DNA from: Candidatus Pyrohabitans jungbluthii
Lineage (GTDB): Archaea; Hydrothermarchaeota; Hydrothermarchaeia; Hydrothermarchaeales; BMS3B
Length of the DNA stretch: 64,000 nt
Assembly (NCBI GenBank): GCA_002010065.2
Contig: MTMD02000014.1
Location: 1-64,000 of the forward strand
Direction: 5' to 3'
Shown here: positions 52,774 through 61,503 of the stretch, one piece after another
How positions within the stretch are numbered: position 1 is the first letter of the stretch
Layout: each line of letters opens with the position of its first letter
Translations under genes and position numbers: made by a program
Notes under the pieces: model-generated
The model's input: only the letters and a program-made list of their open reading frames with translations
Databases searched by the model: none
Told to the model about the DNA's origin: nothing

Positions 52774-53673
52774 ATGCCAAAAATTGAAATCCTGTACTTT
52801 ACAGACCCCTACTGCACCTGGTGCTGGGGGAGCGAGCCCATCCTCAGGAAAATAAAGGAGGTATACGGCGAGCAGGTGAAAATCACCTACATCATGGGGG
52901 GCTTGGTTGAGGACATGGAAAGCTTTTACGACCCTCTCAACGACATCTCACGCGCCGAGCAGGTTGCTCCGCATTGGTTGAGTGCTTCAGAAAGGCATGG
53001 GATGCCGGTTAGTGGTAAGCTCTGGCTCAGCGACCCACCCCGCTCAACCTTTCCCGCGAACATCGCCTACCATGCGGCGAAGCTTCAGAGCGAGGAAAAG
53101 GCAGAGAAGTTTCTTCGAAGGATGCGTGAAGCTGCTGCAGCCGAGGACAAAAACATCTCAAGGTTGGAAGTTCTTGTTGAGCTTGCGGAAGAGGTGGGCT
53201 TGGACGCTGAGAGGTTTGTGCGTGACTTCACAGGAAGAGAAGCTAAGGATGCGTTTCTTAAGGATTTAGCAGTTATGGGCGAAGCCCTTGGTTTAAAGGC
53301 GCCTGAAAAATTCACCTCTGAGGCTGAGAAGGCTTTCTACAGAGACCTGAAGTATGCAAGAAATCTCGGTGTAACTGGCTTCCCCACCTTTCTGGTAAGG
53401 AACGAAAAGGGCGAAGGTATATGGGTCACCGGATACCACCCCTTCAGCACCTTCGAGATGGTTTTCGAGAAGCTGTCTCCAGGGTTAAAGAAGAGAAAGC
53501 CGCAGAGTATTCTTGCATTTATTGAAAAGTACGGCAGAGTAGCGACGCGGGAAGTGGCAGAGGTTTTCGACCTAACTGACGAAGAGGCTCTTGCAAAACT
53601 TGAAGCGCTGGAAAAAGAGGGGAAAATAAGAAAGCTACGCGCAGGAAACGGCTATTTCTGGGAAATAGTCTAA
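52774..53673 (+). CDS. DsbA-family thioredoxin-fold protein with C-terminal winged helix
   Basis: 299 residues. A thioredoxin fold begins at once with LYFTDPYCTWCWGSEP (C14-T-W-C17), has a long helical insert and closes with GVTGFPTFLVRNEKG (cis-Pro). This matches the cytoplasmic FrnE/SpxH-like DsbA group, not the exported type: there is no signal peptide. Residues about 240-299 form a small helix-turn-helix (YGRVATREVAEVFDLTDEEA), an unusual attachment that could bring redox activity to DNA. It is downstream of the CDGSH gene and ends 4 bases inside trmO. Confidence 0.85.
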   Translation: MPKIEILYFTDPYCTWCWGSEPILRKIKEVYGEQVKITYIMGGLVEDMESFYDPLNDISRAEQVAPHWLSASERHGMPVSGKLWLSDPPRSTFPANIAYHAAKLQSEEKAEKFLRRMREAAAAEDKNISRLEVLVELAEEVGLDAERFVRDFTGREAKDAFLKDLAVMGEALGLKAPEKFTSEAEKAFYRDLKYARNLGVTGFPTFLVRNEKGEGIWVTGYHPFSTFEMVFEKLSPGLKKRKPQSILAFIEKYGRVATREVAEVFDLTDEEALAKLEALEKEGKIRKLRAGNGYFWEIV

Positions 53674-54125
53674 TCCTTTGTCTTCCTCTTGTGATGCCTG
53701 TCCTCCCATGCACCGTACTTCGGGTTGGTTATGGTGTAGTGCTGCGGCGAGTATGGCTTAATGTCCAGCACCGGCGAGCCGTCCATCGCATCTAAGCCCT
53801 TAAGATAGAGCTTATTTCCCTCGATTTTTATAATCCTGCAGGGGGTTATACCTATGGGGTTCGGTCTGAATGGACCACCGCTGGCAAAGACGCCTATCTC
53901 CTCATCGCCATGAGGTGGCTTAACCCGGAGTCCGCGAAACTCTGCGCGGTGCATGTGGTATATGATAAACACGTGGGAAAAGTGCTCGGCCAGGTTGTAA
54001 AGCCCGTCCTTGTACTCCTCGAAGACCTCCACAACGCCTTCGCCAGAGTCCTCGAACTCTTCGTGCTGCTCTGGTGACTTAAACTCCGACCTCACTATAC
54101 CAATGGGCTTGTAGCAGATTTCCAT
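53670..54125 (-). CDS. trmO: TrmO-like tRNA (t6A37) N6-methyltransferase
   Basis: 151 residues. It uses SAM to methylate t6A37 to m6t6A in some tRNAs. The family blocks are YKPIGIVRSEFKSPE, HVFIIYHMHRA, FASGGPFRPNPIGITPC and LKGLDAMDGSPVLDIKPY. It fits with TsaC, also in this window, which makes the t6A precursor. It is convergent with the DsbA-like gene. Confidence 0.92.
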   Translation of the reverse strand: MEICYKPIGIVRSEFKSPEQHEEFEDSGEGVVEVFEEYKDGLYNLAEHFSHVFIIYHMHRAEFRGLRVKPPHGDEEIGVFASGGPFRPNPIGITPCRIIKIEGNKLYLKGLDAMDGSPVLDIKPYSPQHYTITNPKYGAWEDRHHKRKTKD

Positions 54126-54143
54126 GCCTTCACCTCACCTAAG

Positions 54144-55334
54144 CTACACAAACCACACAAGAATAACCACGCCCAGAAGTACCATAACTATGCCTGAAGC
54201 GAGTCTCATACTCCTAGCCTTGGACTCTTCCCAGTCCTTCAGCCGCTTTGTAACCTTCTCATTGGAAGCCAGGGCGAGGATGACTATGAGGGGCACGACG
54301 AACATGAAGTTGTACAGCAGCAGGTAGGCCAAGCCCTGAAAATATGTGGTCTTCGCCGAGAGCAATGCAAGAATCGCCACGTATATTCCGCCAGAGCATG
54401 GGAAGGTGCACAGACCAACGAGAAAGCCCAGGACGGCAGCGGAAGGGAAAGTGCCCTTGTACGCCCACCTTCTCAGTGTGGCATGGCTGAAGCTTGGAAT
54501 GCGGAGGTGGATGGGCAGGATGAAGGGGTTGATGTAGTCTTTAATGTTTATCAGCCCCAGGATTATTATAAGATAGGCGCCCAGTTTTGCCATGAAGTGG
54601 GGTCTGCCCGTAAATATCAGCGCCTTCATTATACCAATGCCTATGAGGAAGTAGGCCAGGTAGATGGCTGAGATGTACACAACGCCCATCTTAAGCACGC
54701 CGGCGCGGGTCTTCTTGATAGTGAATAGGAAGGCGATGAAGAAGAGCAGTACTGCAAATGCGCAGGGGTTTATCCCATCGAGCAGACCTGTAACAATAAC
54801 CAAGGGAAGTAAGCCGGAGGAGGCGTAGATCCCCTCAAGGTTGCTGGGCTTCATGTCTTTTAGCTCATTAAAGTAAGTTGAGAGGGGCTCGTCTATTGGA
54901 TACTCCCGTATCTCTCCGCCAGGCACCCACACGCGGTAGCTCTTTGCATTCGCCTTCATGGAATCCTGGTATACTACCAGCTTGCCATCCCACTTCAGCG
55001 CTTCCCTCACAGCATGCTCCGGCACGTGTCCCTCGAGAAATATCCTCCCGTCTATGACAGCGGTAAGGTGCCCCTGCAGCCTTGGCGGAATCCCCTCTTT
55101 CTCATTGAGGGAGATTAGCTCTTTCCTGTAGTCTGGGTTATTTATATAGTCCTTGAGCACAATCTTGGTAACACCTTCCTCCTTAAGCAGCGGTATGAGC
55201 CTCTCTTTAATGTAAATAGTACAGTCTGTGCAAGCTTCGTTGTAGTATATCACAGCCTCGCGCTGCTCAGCGGCATAGCTGAGGGGCAGCGATGAAAAGA
55301 TTAGCAGGAGCAGAAAAATATACCTAAGCCTCAT
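54144..55334 (-). CDS. DsbD-like membrane thiol reductase (glutaredoxin-like + CcdA domain)
   Basis: 396 residues. A signal peptide (1-22) precedes an external glutaredoxin-like domain with C35-T-D-C38 (YYNEACTDCTIYIKE), a linker, then a six-helix CcdA domain with the intramembrane Cys in GLLDGINPCAFAVLL and LVGLCTFPCSGGIYVA. It moves electrons from the cytosolic thioredoxin pool outwards to keep heme-attachment Cys reduced. It is the last gene of a four-gene operon after ccdA and two DUF1573 genes, overlapping by four bases, and so matches the needs of the multiheme cytochromes. Confidence 0.88.
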   Translation of the reverse strand: MRLRYIFLLLLIFSSLPLSYAAEQREAVIYYNEACTDCTIYIKERLIPLLKEEGVTKIVLKDYINNPDYRKELISLNEKEGIPPRLQGHLTAVIDGRIFLEGHVPEHAVREALKWDGKLVVYQDSMKANAKSYRVWVPGGEIREYPIDEPLSTYFNELKDMKPSNLEGIYASSGLLPLVIVTGLLDGINPCAFAVLLFFIAFLFTIKKTRAGVLKMGVVYISAIYLAYFLIGIGIMKALIFTGRPHFMAKLGAYLIIILGLINIKDYINPFILPIHLRIPSFSHATLRRWAYKGTFPSAAVLGFLVGLCTFPCSGGIYVAILALLSAKTTYFQGLAYLLLYNFMFVVPLIVILALASNEKVTKRLKDWEESKARSMRLASGIVMVLLGVVILVWFV

Positions 55335-55750
55335 TTCTCTTCCTCCTTAACAACCACTGCAGTTAAAGGTATAACAACCTCCGGCTCAGCCGGGTCGTTT
55401 GTTAGAATGTACACTTCTCTGTAGACCTCGCCAAGTACCTCTACCTCCATTAGGTTGGGGTCGAAGGTTACAAGAAGCTCCGCCTCCTCACCGGGGGCGA
55501 TCAAAGTCTTGTTTATGTACGCGCGCGTGCATCCGCAGGATGTACTCACCGCCTTTATCTCAAGAGGGGCGTCGCCGACGTTTCTTACAGTGAACACCTT
55601 CCTTACCTCCACGTAGGGAACCTCGCCGAAGTCGTAGCTCGCTGGCGTAACCTCTATCTTCGGCTCACCCTCTACAGAGAGGTACTTCACAGCGCTGACG
55701 GCGACAATAACTCCTGCTACAAACAGGAAGTAGAGGTAGAGGCTCTTCAT
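55331..55750 (-). CDS. DUF1573 membrane-anchored protein 2
   Basis: 139 residues with one N-terminal helix and an Ig-like DUF1573 domain: PASYDFGEVPYVEVRKVFTV, VRNVGDAPLEIKAVSTSCGC and YILTNDPAEPEVVIPL. The conserved SCGC pair is typical of the family and could take part in disulfide relay. The family's role is not established. It overlaps the DsbD-like gene by 4 bases. Confidence 0.85.
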   Translation of the reverse strand: MKSLYLYFLFVAGVIVAVSAVKYLSVEGEPKIEVTPASYDFGEVPYVEVRKVFTVRNVGDAPLEIKAVSTSCGCTRAYINKTLIAPGEEAELLVTFDPNLMEVEVLGEVYREVYILTNDPAEPEVVIPLTAVVVKEEEK

Positions 55751-56308
55751 TCAATCCACCTGAATAACCCTTATATACACCCTAGCCACTGGCTTCTGCG
55801 GGTCGTTGGTGTAGAGGTTTACATACCTCACGACCTCACCTCTGAGATCGGGGTGAACCTTGGGATCGTAGTAAACCTTGAGGTAGGCTTTCTCTCCGGG
55901 ATGGATTCTCTGACTCCACCACTTTGGATTTGTGCCGTGCTCCCGCATATTGAATTTTGGACCTTCCTTTCCATTGTATATGATAGAGGCGGAGGTGCAC
56001 CCACAGGAGGTGTCCATATCGTCGATTACCAAATCGCCATCACCTCGATTCTCAATAACAAAGGTGGTGGTTACCACACCGCCCCTGACGCTCACCGTGC
56101 CAAAGTCGTATGCCTCAGGGGTAATCACCATTTTCGGCGTTCCCTCGATTATCTCTTCGGATTTTGAGAATTTTAAAGAATAGATTCCTATCGCCAGAAG
56201 CAAGAGGGCTGCAGCTATGATATATATCCCTCTGTTATTTTTTCTTTTTGCATTTTTTGCCTTCACTTTTTCTTTATTTTTTCGATATTTTTTCTTTTTC
56301 TTAGCCAT
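55751..56308 (-). CDS. DUF1573 membrane-anchored protein 1
   Basis: 185 residues from MAKKKKKYRKNKEK with AGGAGGTGAAG before it. A very basic cytoplasmic start and one helix (about 29-45) precede the DUF1573 domain: PEAYDFGTVSVRGGVVTTTF, MDTSCGCTSASI and YTNDPQKPVARVYI. The SCGC pair is kept as in the next gene. It has an insert before the last strands (KFNMREHGTNPKWWSQRIHP). It is the second gene of the ccdA operon. Confidence 0.85.
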   Translation of the reverse strand: MAKKKKKYRKNKEKVKAKNAKRKNNRGIYIIAAALLLLAIGIYSLKFSKSEEIIEGTPKMVITPEAYDFGTVSVRGGVVTTTFVIENRGDGDLVIDDMDTSCGCTSASIIYNGKEGPKFNMREHGTNPKWWSQRIHPGEKAYLKVYYDPKVHPDLRGEVVRYVNLYTNDPQKPVARVYIRVIQVD

Positions 56309-56319
56309 ATCTTCACCTC

Positions 56320-57021
56320 CTAAAGCAGGGCGGGGAAGTAAGGCAGAAGCTTTGCCTGTATATATCTGTCTACGCCAAAGAGGATGCCAATGCCTGTGAG
56401 TATTATCACCCACCCGGCGAACTTTCTCATCCTGAGTGAGTTCCTCCTTACCCACTCAAGTCTTGCTCCGTAGCGCTTGCTCCCATACGCCACGGCGAGC
56501 ATGGGTATGCCGAGGCCTATGGAGTACACAAAGAGCATGAAGGAGCCCCTAAGTATGTCTCCACCCATGGCGACGTAGGATAGCACCGCTCCGAGCACCG
56601 GGCCGACGCAGGGTATCCAGACTATGCCCAGGGAGAGCCCCAGGAGGAACGCTCCGCCGAGAGAGTCTTCGCCGGTTTTTAAAGGTAAAAACTTTGAAAG
56701 CCTCCCGACGAGGGAAGAAGAGTGCTTTACATAAGCCTGGTTTAGTTCATCGTCCACCATTATGGCACCAAAGCCTATCATAAAGGCAATCGCAAGGTAG
56801 CGCATCACCTCGCCAGCGGCGCTCGCGGCGATGCCAAGAGCGGAGAACACTCCGCCCATAAGTGTGAAGGTGATGGACATGCCCAGGACTATAGCCAGCG
56901 GCCTGAGCTTGCTTCCAACGCTGCCCGCAAGGAGTGGTGGAAGTATTGGTATTATGCAGGGCGTCACCACTGTTAGTACGCCAGCGAGAAATACCAGAAC
57001 TATTGAAGGCTCGGCTACCAT
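56320..57021 (-). CDS. ccdA: CcdA cytochrome c biogenesis membrane protein
   Basis: 233 residues, six helices. The redox Cys are seen in VLTVVTPCIIPILPPLLAGS and SLGIVWIPCVGPVLGAVLSY. CcdA carries reducing power across the membrane for c-type cytochrome maturation. It is the first gene of the operon, with CTTATAAAC about 29 bases upstream of the ATG. The cytochrome gene upstream and the two octahemes elsewhere in the window are likely beneficiaries. Confidence 0.94.
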   Translation of the reverse strand: MVAEPSIVLVFLAGVLTVVTPCIIPILPPLLAGSVGSKLRPLAIVLGMSITFTLMGGVFSALGIAASAAGEVMRYLAIAFMIGFGAIMVDDELNQAYVKHSSSLVGRLSKFLPLKTGEDSLGGAFLLGLSLGIVWIPCVGPVLGAVLSYVAMGGDILRGSFMLFVYSIGLGIPMLAVAYGSKRYGARLEWVRRNSLRMRKFAGWVIILTGIGILFGVDRYIQAKLLPYFPALL

Positions 57022-57321
57022 GTTAATATACCTCGCTTCTTGACAGTCTGTTTATAAGCATAGGCAACAAAAAACACTCCCCACAGATTAATGTGAGGGA
57101 TTATATCCCCCATATTCCCTTGGCCTTGTGAACGCAGCATCCGCCGCGAAGGGACTTATCAAATTTTTGTACAGCATTTGCAGCCACCCTTCAAATTTTT
57201 TTAAATAGATTGATGGTTTTAATCACTAATAACCTTTATTATTTACAAAATAGAAATAGAAGGTGTGTGTCATTTTCCACTTCGTACTATGGTCTGCTCA
57301 GCGTACCCCTCTCAGGACAGT
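57022..57321. other. Intergenic region between ccdA and the cytochrome c gene
   Basis: It holds the ccdA promoter at its left end (TATA near 57048-57056, minus strand) and AT-rich sequence elsewhere. I see no RNA gene, repeat or coding frame worth calling. Confidence 0.4.
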
Positions 57322-57693
57322 CTACAGAGACTTCAGATAAGCCTCCAGTGCTGTGAGACGCTCGTCGTTCTCTGGCAGAGGCTTGCCCTTCATGGGCACC
57401 TCTATGCAGAAGTTTATTACCTCCTTCAGTGTCATCTCCCTCTTTGCCATCTTGAAGTATCCCTTGGGGTTGTACTTATCGCCCACTCCGGAGAGCGTCG
57501 ATGGCTCGGGATGGCAGGTCAGGCAGCTCTTCCCATTCGTGCCAAGGCTGGCATCCGCGAAAAGCGCCCTGCCGTACTCCACTAAGTTATCCGGCTTCTC
57601 TGTCTCTAGAGCCTCTTCAGCCTGAGGCCTCTGTGCACATCCTGCAAAAATCGCTGCAAGTAACACCACCAGGATTAATCTTTTCACACCCAT
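57322..57693 (-). CDS. Monoheme cytochrome c lipoprotein
   Basis: 123 residues. Lipobox IFAGC (Cys19) anchors it outside the membrane. One heme site, CLTCH, follows GKS near residue 56, and a Met in VPMKGKPLPENDERLTALEA could be the distal ligand, as in class I cytochromes; the C-terminal helix LTALEAYLKSL fits that class. It is a likely small electron carrier between the membrane and the large octahemes. It is close to ccdA and the DsbD-like gene. Confidence 0.88.
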   Translation of the reverse strand: MGVKRLILVVLLAAIFAGCAQRPQAEEALETEKPDNLVEYGRALFADASLGTNGKSCLTCHPEPSTLSGVGDKYNPKGYFKMAKREMTLKEVINFCIEVPMKGKPLPENDERLTALEAYLKSL

Positions 57694-57788
57694 CCCCTCA
57701 CACCATTTTATATTATAAACATCGAACTATAAAAAACTTGTCTTTTCTGCCTTTCCAATCTCTATTTTATTTATTATGTATATTCACT

Positions 57789-58475
57789 TCAAACATAGCC
57801 CCTGTCGCGCAGGCTGACGTAGCGCCCATCGCCTATGATTAAGTGGTCCAGCAGCTCTATGCCGAGAAGCTCACCCGCTCGCTTGAGCGCTTTTGTTATG
57901 GCGATGTCCTCGCTGCTTGGCTCAGGGTCGCCGCTCGGGTGGTTGTGGGCCACTATTACCCGGGTGGAAGCCTCTTCAAGGGCGATTCTGAACACCTCGC
58001 GAGGCTGAACCACGCTCGCCTCAAGTCCGCCCTGGGATATGTTCACAAGACGCAGCACCCTGTTTTTCGAGTTCAGGTAGATGCCTGCGAAAATCTCAAC
58101 CTTTCGCTGCGCCAGCCTAGGGTAGAGCACGCGAAATGCATCGCCGGAACTTTTAATCACCGGCTTCTCCTCTGCACGGTCCTCCGCTAACCTGCGTGCA
58201 AGTTCAAAGCACGCCGCTATCTGGCACGCTTTGGCGTCGCTTATACCGTGAATCTTCTTCAACTCGGCTACGCTTGCGCTGGCGAGGTCTTTGAGCGAGT
58301 ACTCGCTCAGAATCCTCGTAGCAAGGCTGAGGACGCTCTCCCGCTTAGTGCCCGTTCTGAGCAGGATAGCCAGAAGCTCAGCATTTGAAAGCGCCTCGCT
58401 ACCATGGCGAATAAGCCTCTCCCTTGGCCTCTCTGAAAGAGGCATGTCTTTGATTTTAACCACGTACTCGGCCAT
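57789..58475 (-). CDS. radC: RadC-family JAB/MPN-domain protein
   Basis: 228 residues. An N-terminal helix-hairpin-helix region (LRTGTKRESVLSLATRILSE; LKKIHGISDAKACQIAACFE) and a C-terminal JAMM domain with VIVAHNHPSGDPEPSSEDI (H-x-H...S...D zinc ligands). RadC was once linked to DNA repair, but its function is unclear; the domain resembles a metalloprotease. RadC is mainly bacterial, so its presence here may reflect transfer. Confidence 0.92.
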   Translation of the reverse strand: MAEYVVKIKDMPLSERPRERLIRHGSEALSNAELLAILLRTGTKRESVLSLATRILSEYSLKDLASASVAELKKIHGISDAKACQIAACFELARRLAEDRAEEKPVIKSSGDAFRVLYPRLAQRKVEIFAGIYLNSKNRVLRLVNISQGGLEASVVQPREVFRIALEEASTRVIVAHNHPSGDPEPSSEDIAITKALKRAGELLGIELLDHLIIGDGRYVSLRDRGYV

Positions 58476-58492
58476 TTCCCAAGTGCCAGAAG

Positions 58493-58930
58493 CTAGTTCT
58501 TTTGCTGCTGCTCCAGGAAGCGTTTTGCCTTCTCCCCAAGCACCCGTAGCACGTCTGTGGAAGTTACTATTCCCAGGGGCTTCTTCCGTGTGGGTGAAGC
58601 TGTAACCACAAGGCGATGAATTCCATTTTCAAGCATTACCCTCCCCGCCTCTTCTACGGTGGTTTCGGGGGTTACTGAGATGGTGTACGGCGTCATTATG
58701 TCCTCGGCGGTGTACTTGAAGTTAATCCCCGGGTTACCGTTGGCGAGCTTGAATATATCCAGCGCTGACACAACGCCCACCACATCACCGCCGCTGTCCA
58801 CCACGACGACGCCCGAGATGTTATTTGTGACCATCTTATCAAGAATCTCAGCCACAGTGGAGTCGAGCTTGACTGAGATAATATCCCGCGTCATTATCTC
58901 CCCCACTTTCTTGGTCTCCTGCATAACCAA
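58493..58930 (-). CDS. CBS-domain pair protein
   Basis: 145 residues with two CBS motifs: GEIMTRDIISVKLDSTVAEI...GVVVVDSGGDVVGVVSALDI and AEDIMTPYTISVTPETTVEE...HRLVVTAS...PLGIVTSTDVLRVL, then a short charged tail. It is a paralog of the protein at 19748. It probably senses a nucleotide. It precedes radC on the same strand by 17 bases. Confidence 0.88.
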   Translation of the reverse strand: MVMQETKKVGEIMTRDIISVKLDSTVAEILDKMVTNNISGVVVVDSGGDVVGVVSALDIFKLANGNPGINFKYTAEDIMTPYTISVTPETTVEEAGRVMLENGIHRLVVTASPTRKKPLGIVTSTDVLRVLGEKAKRFLEQQQKN

Positions 58931-58998
58931 CCACCTGTTTAATGCCTAAATTACTCTGTAATATAAAAAGGTTATTATTAAAAAGGTTATTATGCAGG

Positions 58999-59886
58999 TT
59001 ATACAGGAATCCTCTTCCGCAGCTCAGGAAGCTCTTCCAGCACCTTCTCTGGTGAGTAGCTCCTGAGCTCTTCCACCAGCCTGCGCTCATTCAGCATGTC
59101 CTCGCTGAGAGGCAGGGCGACGCCGTCGACATTTTTTGCATCGCTCATATGCAGCGAAAAGGGCGCCCTGGCGAGCTTGCCACTGGGCGTCTGCGAAGGA
59201 TCAAGGGTGAGCTGCTTTGCAAGCTTCTCGTGTCCGCCAGTGATGCGTATGCCCAGCGCAGACCTTATCTTCTCAGCCCATCTACCTGTGAAGCTTGCTA
59301 GCGGCGCCTCTTTTGAGAATCGCAGGTACCTGTTATAGAACTCCGGCGGAAGCTCCTTCTCCAGCAGGAGGTAAACGTGGAAGGAGGAGCCGGTGTACAT
59401 GGGAAAAAGCTTATACTCAGGCACAAGCGCGTTAAACTCCTCATCTTCACGTATTAGCTCCACTAGCGCCTTTGTGGCACGCTGTGCCTCCTCAGGCTTG
59501 ACCTCCTTAGCCCTGTCGATGTCGAAGAATATGCGCTCTATGGCTTTGCCCTCACCCTCGCCGTTGGTGGCATAGAAGAAGTCGCACAGCTTTCTCGGCA
59601 GGAAGTAGTTCCACACCCTAACCTGAGTCTCGGTAAGCTTCTCCCGAACCTCCCTGAGGGAGCGCAGTCTGAGTTTGAGAAACTCCTCATCAACACTCTC
59701 CACGAGCTGCTCAACATAAAGCGTGCCATGCCTTGAGCCCCGCTTTATTATCTTTGGCCCGCCCGGAATCCACACCCTGGAGGCAAGCTCCTTACCGCGC
59801 AGAAAGCCGAAAAGCGCCTTCCCCACCTCGCGGTAGTAGTAGAGCACGTCCAGCTTACCAAAAGGTGCAAGTACATCCCGAGGCAT
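58999..59886 (-). CDS. Stand-alone archaeo-eukaryotic primase-superfamily (PrimPol/LigD-pol-like) protein
   Basis: 295 residues from MPRDVLAPFGK. Motif I is RIFFDIDRAKEV with Asp122 and Asp124; motif II is YTGSSFHVYLLLEKELP (S-x-H); motif III is LTLDPSQTPSGKLARAPFSL followed by His. This order and the 'L-D...R-x-P-x-S-L-H' block match the archaeo-eukaryotic primase fold, as in the polymerase domain of LigD and in PriS. No zinc site, ligase or nuclease domain is attached. It may be a repair or tolerance polymerase. The gene sits near radC but is a separate unit. Confidence 0.72.
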   Translation of the reverse strand: MPRDVLAPFGKLDVLYYYREVGKALFGFLRGKELASRVWIPGGPKIIKRGSRHGTLYVEQLVESVDEEFLKLRLRSLREVREKLTETQVRVWNYFLPRKLCDFFYATNGEGEGKAIERIFFDIDRAKEVKPEEAQRATKALVELIREDEEFNALVPEYKLFPMYTGSSFHVYLLLEKELPPEFYNRYLRFSKEAPLASFTGRWAEKIRSALGIRITGGHEKLAKQLTLDPSQTPSGKLARAPFSLHMSDAKNVDGVALPLSEDMLNERRLVEELRSYSPEKVLEELPELRKRIPV

Positions 59887-60073
59887 GGTTTCCCCCTTAA
59901 GAAGGGTAAGTGATGGCGTTGGGAAGGATTGTTGGAAGCATCTTATTCGTATTTTCAAGAATTTTTATGGTATCCTCTGTCGTCCATAGTTTAGTAGATG
60001 ATAATGTTATTTTAATATTACACAACAAAAACAGTGGCATAATATTTATATATCGATGATCTGTATTATTTTT

Positions 60074-61150
60074 ATGCACAAGATAAAAATGGTGTATTTA
60101 TCTGGCTTTGTCTCTCTAATTGTGCTATATTCTTTATTTTTCACAACGTATACGTGTGCTTTAAGCGTTGAAAATCCGCTTCCGATGGAATACATGGACA
60201 GAATTTCTATAATCTCAGCCGAGACTCATAGTCCTACCGACTCAGGAGACGAAGCCCATCTGGAAGATATCAGAGAGCTTCTTTCAGCTATGGAGTCTAT
60301 GCTGGTCTCTTTAATGGCAATATATCTGGTTGGCACATTCATATTTTTAATACTCAGAATGTCAGGAAAATTAGAATTTTTAAAATTTCATAGTTATGTC
60401 TACATAAGTGCATTTCTCATAGCAGTCTTTGGTTTTGGTTATTTGGCTTATCTTATATGGGGAATTTTTTATGCTCTGGCTACTGTTGTGGTGCTTTTAT
60501 TTTTAGGTTATTTAGGTTATAGGAGTGTTTTCTCTCCTGACATCTCCATTGAGAAGTCTGAAAAAGAGCCTATATCGGTGTGGAAAGATGTTATTTATGT
60601 GGGGAAGAGGAGCTATGCTGGAGGGATATTCTTTGCTATATGGATGGTTTTAAGCCTATATGTTGCTTTTACAGCTTTTGGAGAAGATAACTGGGTTTCT
60701 ATTACAGGTCTGTCTTTCTCATTTATTTCCTATTGCGGTTTTGTAAGCTCCTTTTTTAGTAATCTAAAGTTATACAGGGAGGGAATATATCAGAGAGATA
60801 TTCTCCTCAGACCTGAGTTTGTGACATGGAACTGTGTTGCTGATGTAAAAAAAGTCGAGCATTTTAAAGGTGGAGTAACCATTTCTCTGGAGATGAATAA
60901 ATTCTGTCGAAAAGTTTATGGAGTGAAGGGTATCAGTATATCCCCTTGGGAAGTCGATGATATGGGAAGGGTGTACAACATTATAAAAGAAATTCTCAGA
61001 TACAGGAAGTCGGCCTCGAGTTTTGAAGAATGGGCGGAGGAGGAGAAGAGATTACTTCAGGATGCATTAAGCAAAAGACATATTAGTCAGGAACAATATA
61101 ATAAAAGGATGGAAAAGCTTATGGAATGGGTATCCATGATATGTGGTTGA
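60074..61150 (+). CDS. Membrane protein with C-terminal SHOCT-like segment
   Basis: 358 residues from MHKIKMVYLSG; an ATG 18 bases upstream is in frame, but TTTATATA near 60046-60053 is about 25 bases before the chosen start, pointing to a leaderless mRNA. A signal or anchor helix, an acidic external stretch, three helices (about 75-165), a pair of helices (about 180-225), a soluble PH-like part and a C-terminal SHOCT-like motif (EEEKRLLQDALSKRHISQEQ). Family unknown. It is clearly more AT-rich than the neighbouring core genes. Confidence 0.65.
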   Translation: MHKIKMVYLSGFVSLIVLYSLFFTTYTCALSVENPLPMEYMDRISIISAETHSPTDSGDEAHLEDIRELLSAMESMLVSLMAIYLVGTFIFLILRMSGKLEFLKFHSYVYISAFLIAVFGFGYLAYLIWGIFYALATVVVLLFLGYLGYRSVFSPDISIEKSEKEPISVWKDVIYVGKRSYAGGIFFAIWMVLSLYVAFTAFGEDNWVSITGLSFSFISYCGFVSSFFSNLKLYREGIYQRDILLRPEFVTWNCVADVKKVEHFKGGVTISLEMNKFCRKVYGVKGISISPWEVDDMGRVYNIIKEILRYRKSASSFEEWAEEEKRLLQDALSKRHISQEQYNKRMEKLMEWVSMICG

Positions 61151-61212
61151 AATTCAAGGCTTAATTCAGATCAAGTTTTATTTTATTGATACTCAAGCGA
61201 TTAGAAGTAAGA

Positions 61213-61503
61213 CTATTGCATCTCTTTCCCGGTTTTCCAAAGTTTGTAATTCCCTTGGAGATATTGTTTGAGTTCTACGAAGAATAAAATTGTGCAAATT
61301 ATTCCAATAATGATAATAATACCATGAGGTGCTTGCGGCCATCCATAACCCGGGGTAAAAAATACATGTTTCATCAGCCCAAAGATTGTTTCTTTGGGCG
61401 CTGTTTTAATAATATAGTAGGACCAAAGATCGAATACTAGTGCTGCAATAAACATTTGTAATACCTGATTTCTCTTCTTCCTCTTTGCCTCTTTAATGTC
61501 CAT
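61213..61503 (-). CDS. Two-helix membrane protein of the tRNA-adjacent family
   Basis: 96 residues: a basic start MDIKEAKRKKRNQVLQMFIA, a helix (about 14-32) and a second hydrophobic helix (about 58-80), separated by a loop ending in GYGWPQAPHG. The start and the Trp/Pro loop resemble the four-helix protein at 14847-15323, and both are minus-strand genes 150-240 bases downstream of a tRNA. AT-rich. No known function. Confidence 0.65.
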   Translation of the reverse strand: MDIKEAKRKKRNQVLQMFIAALVFDLWSYYIIKTAPKETIFGLMKHVFFTPGYGWPQAPHGIIIIIGIICTILFFVELKQYLQGNYKLWKTGKEMQ

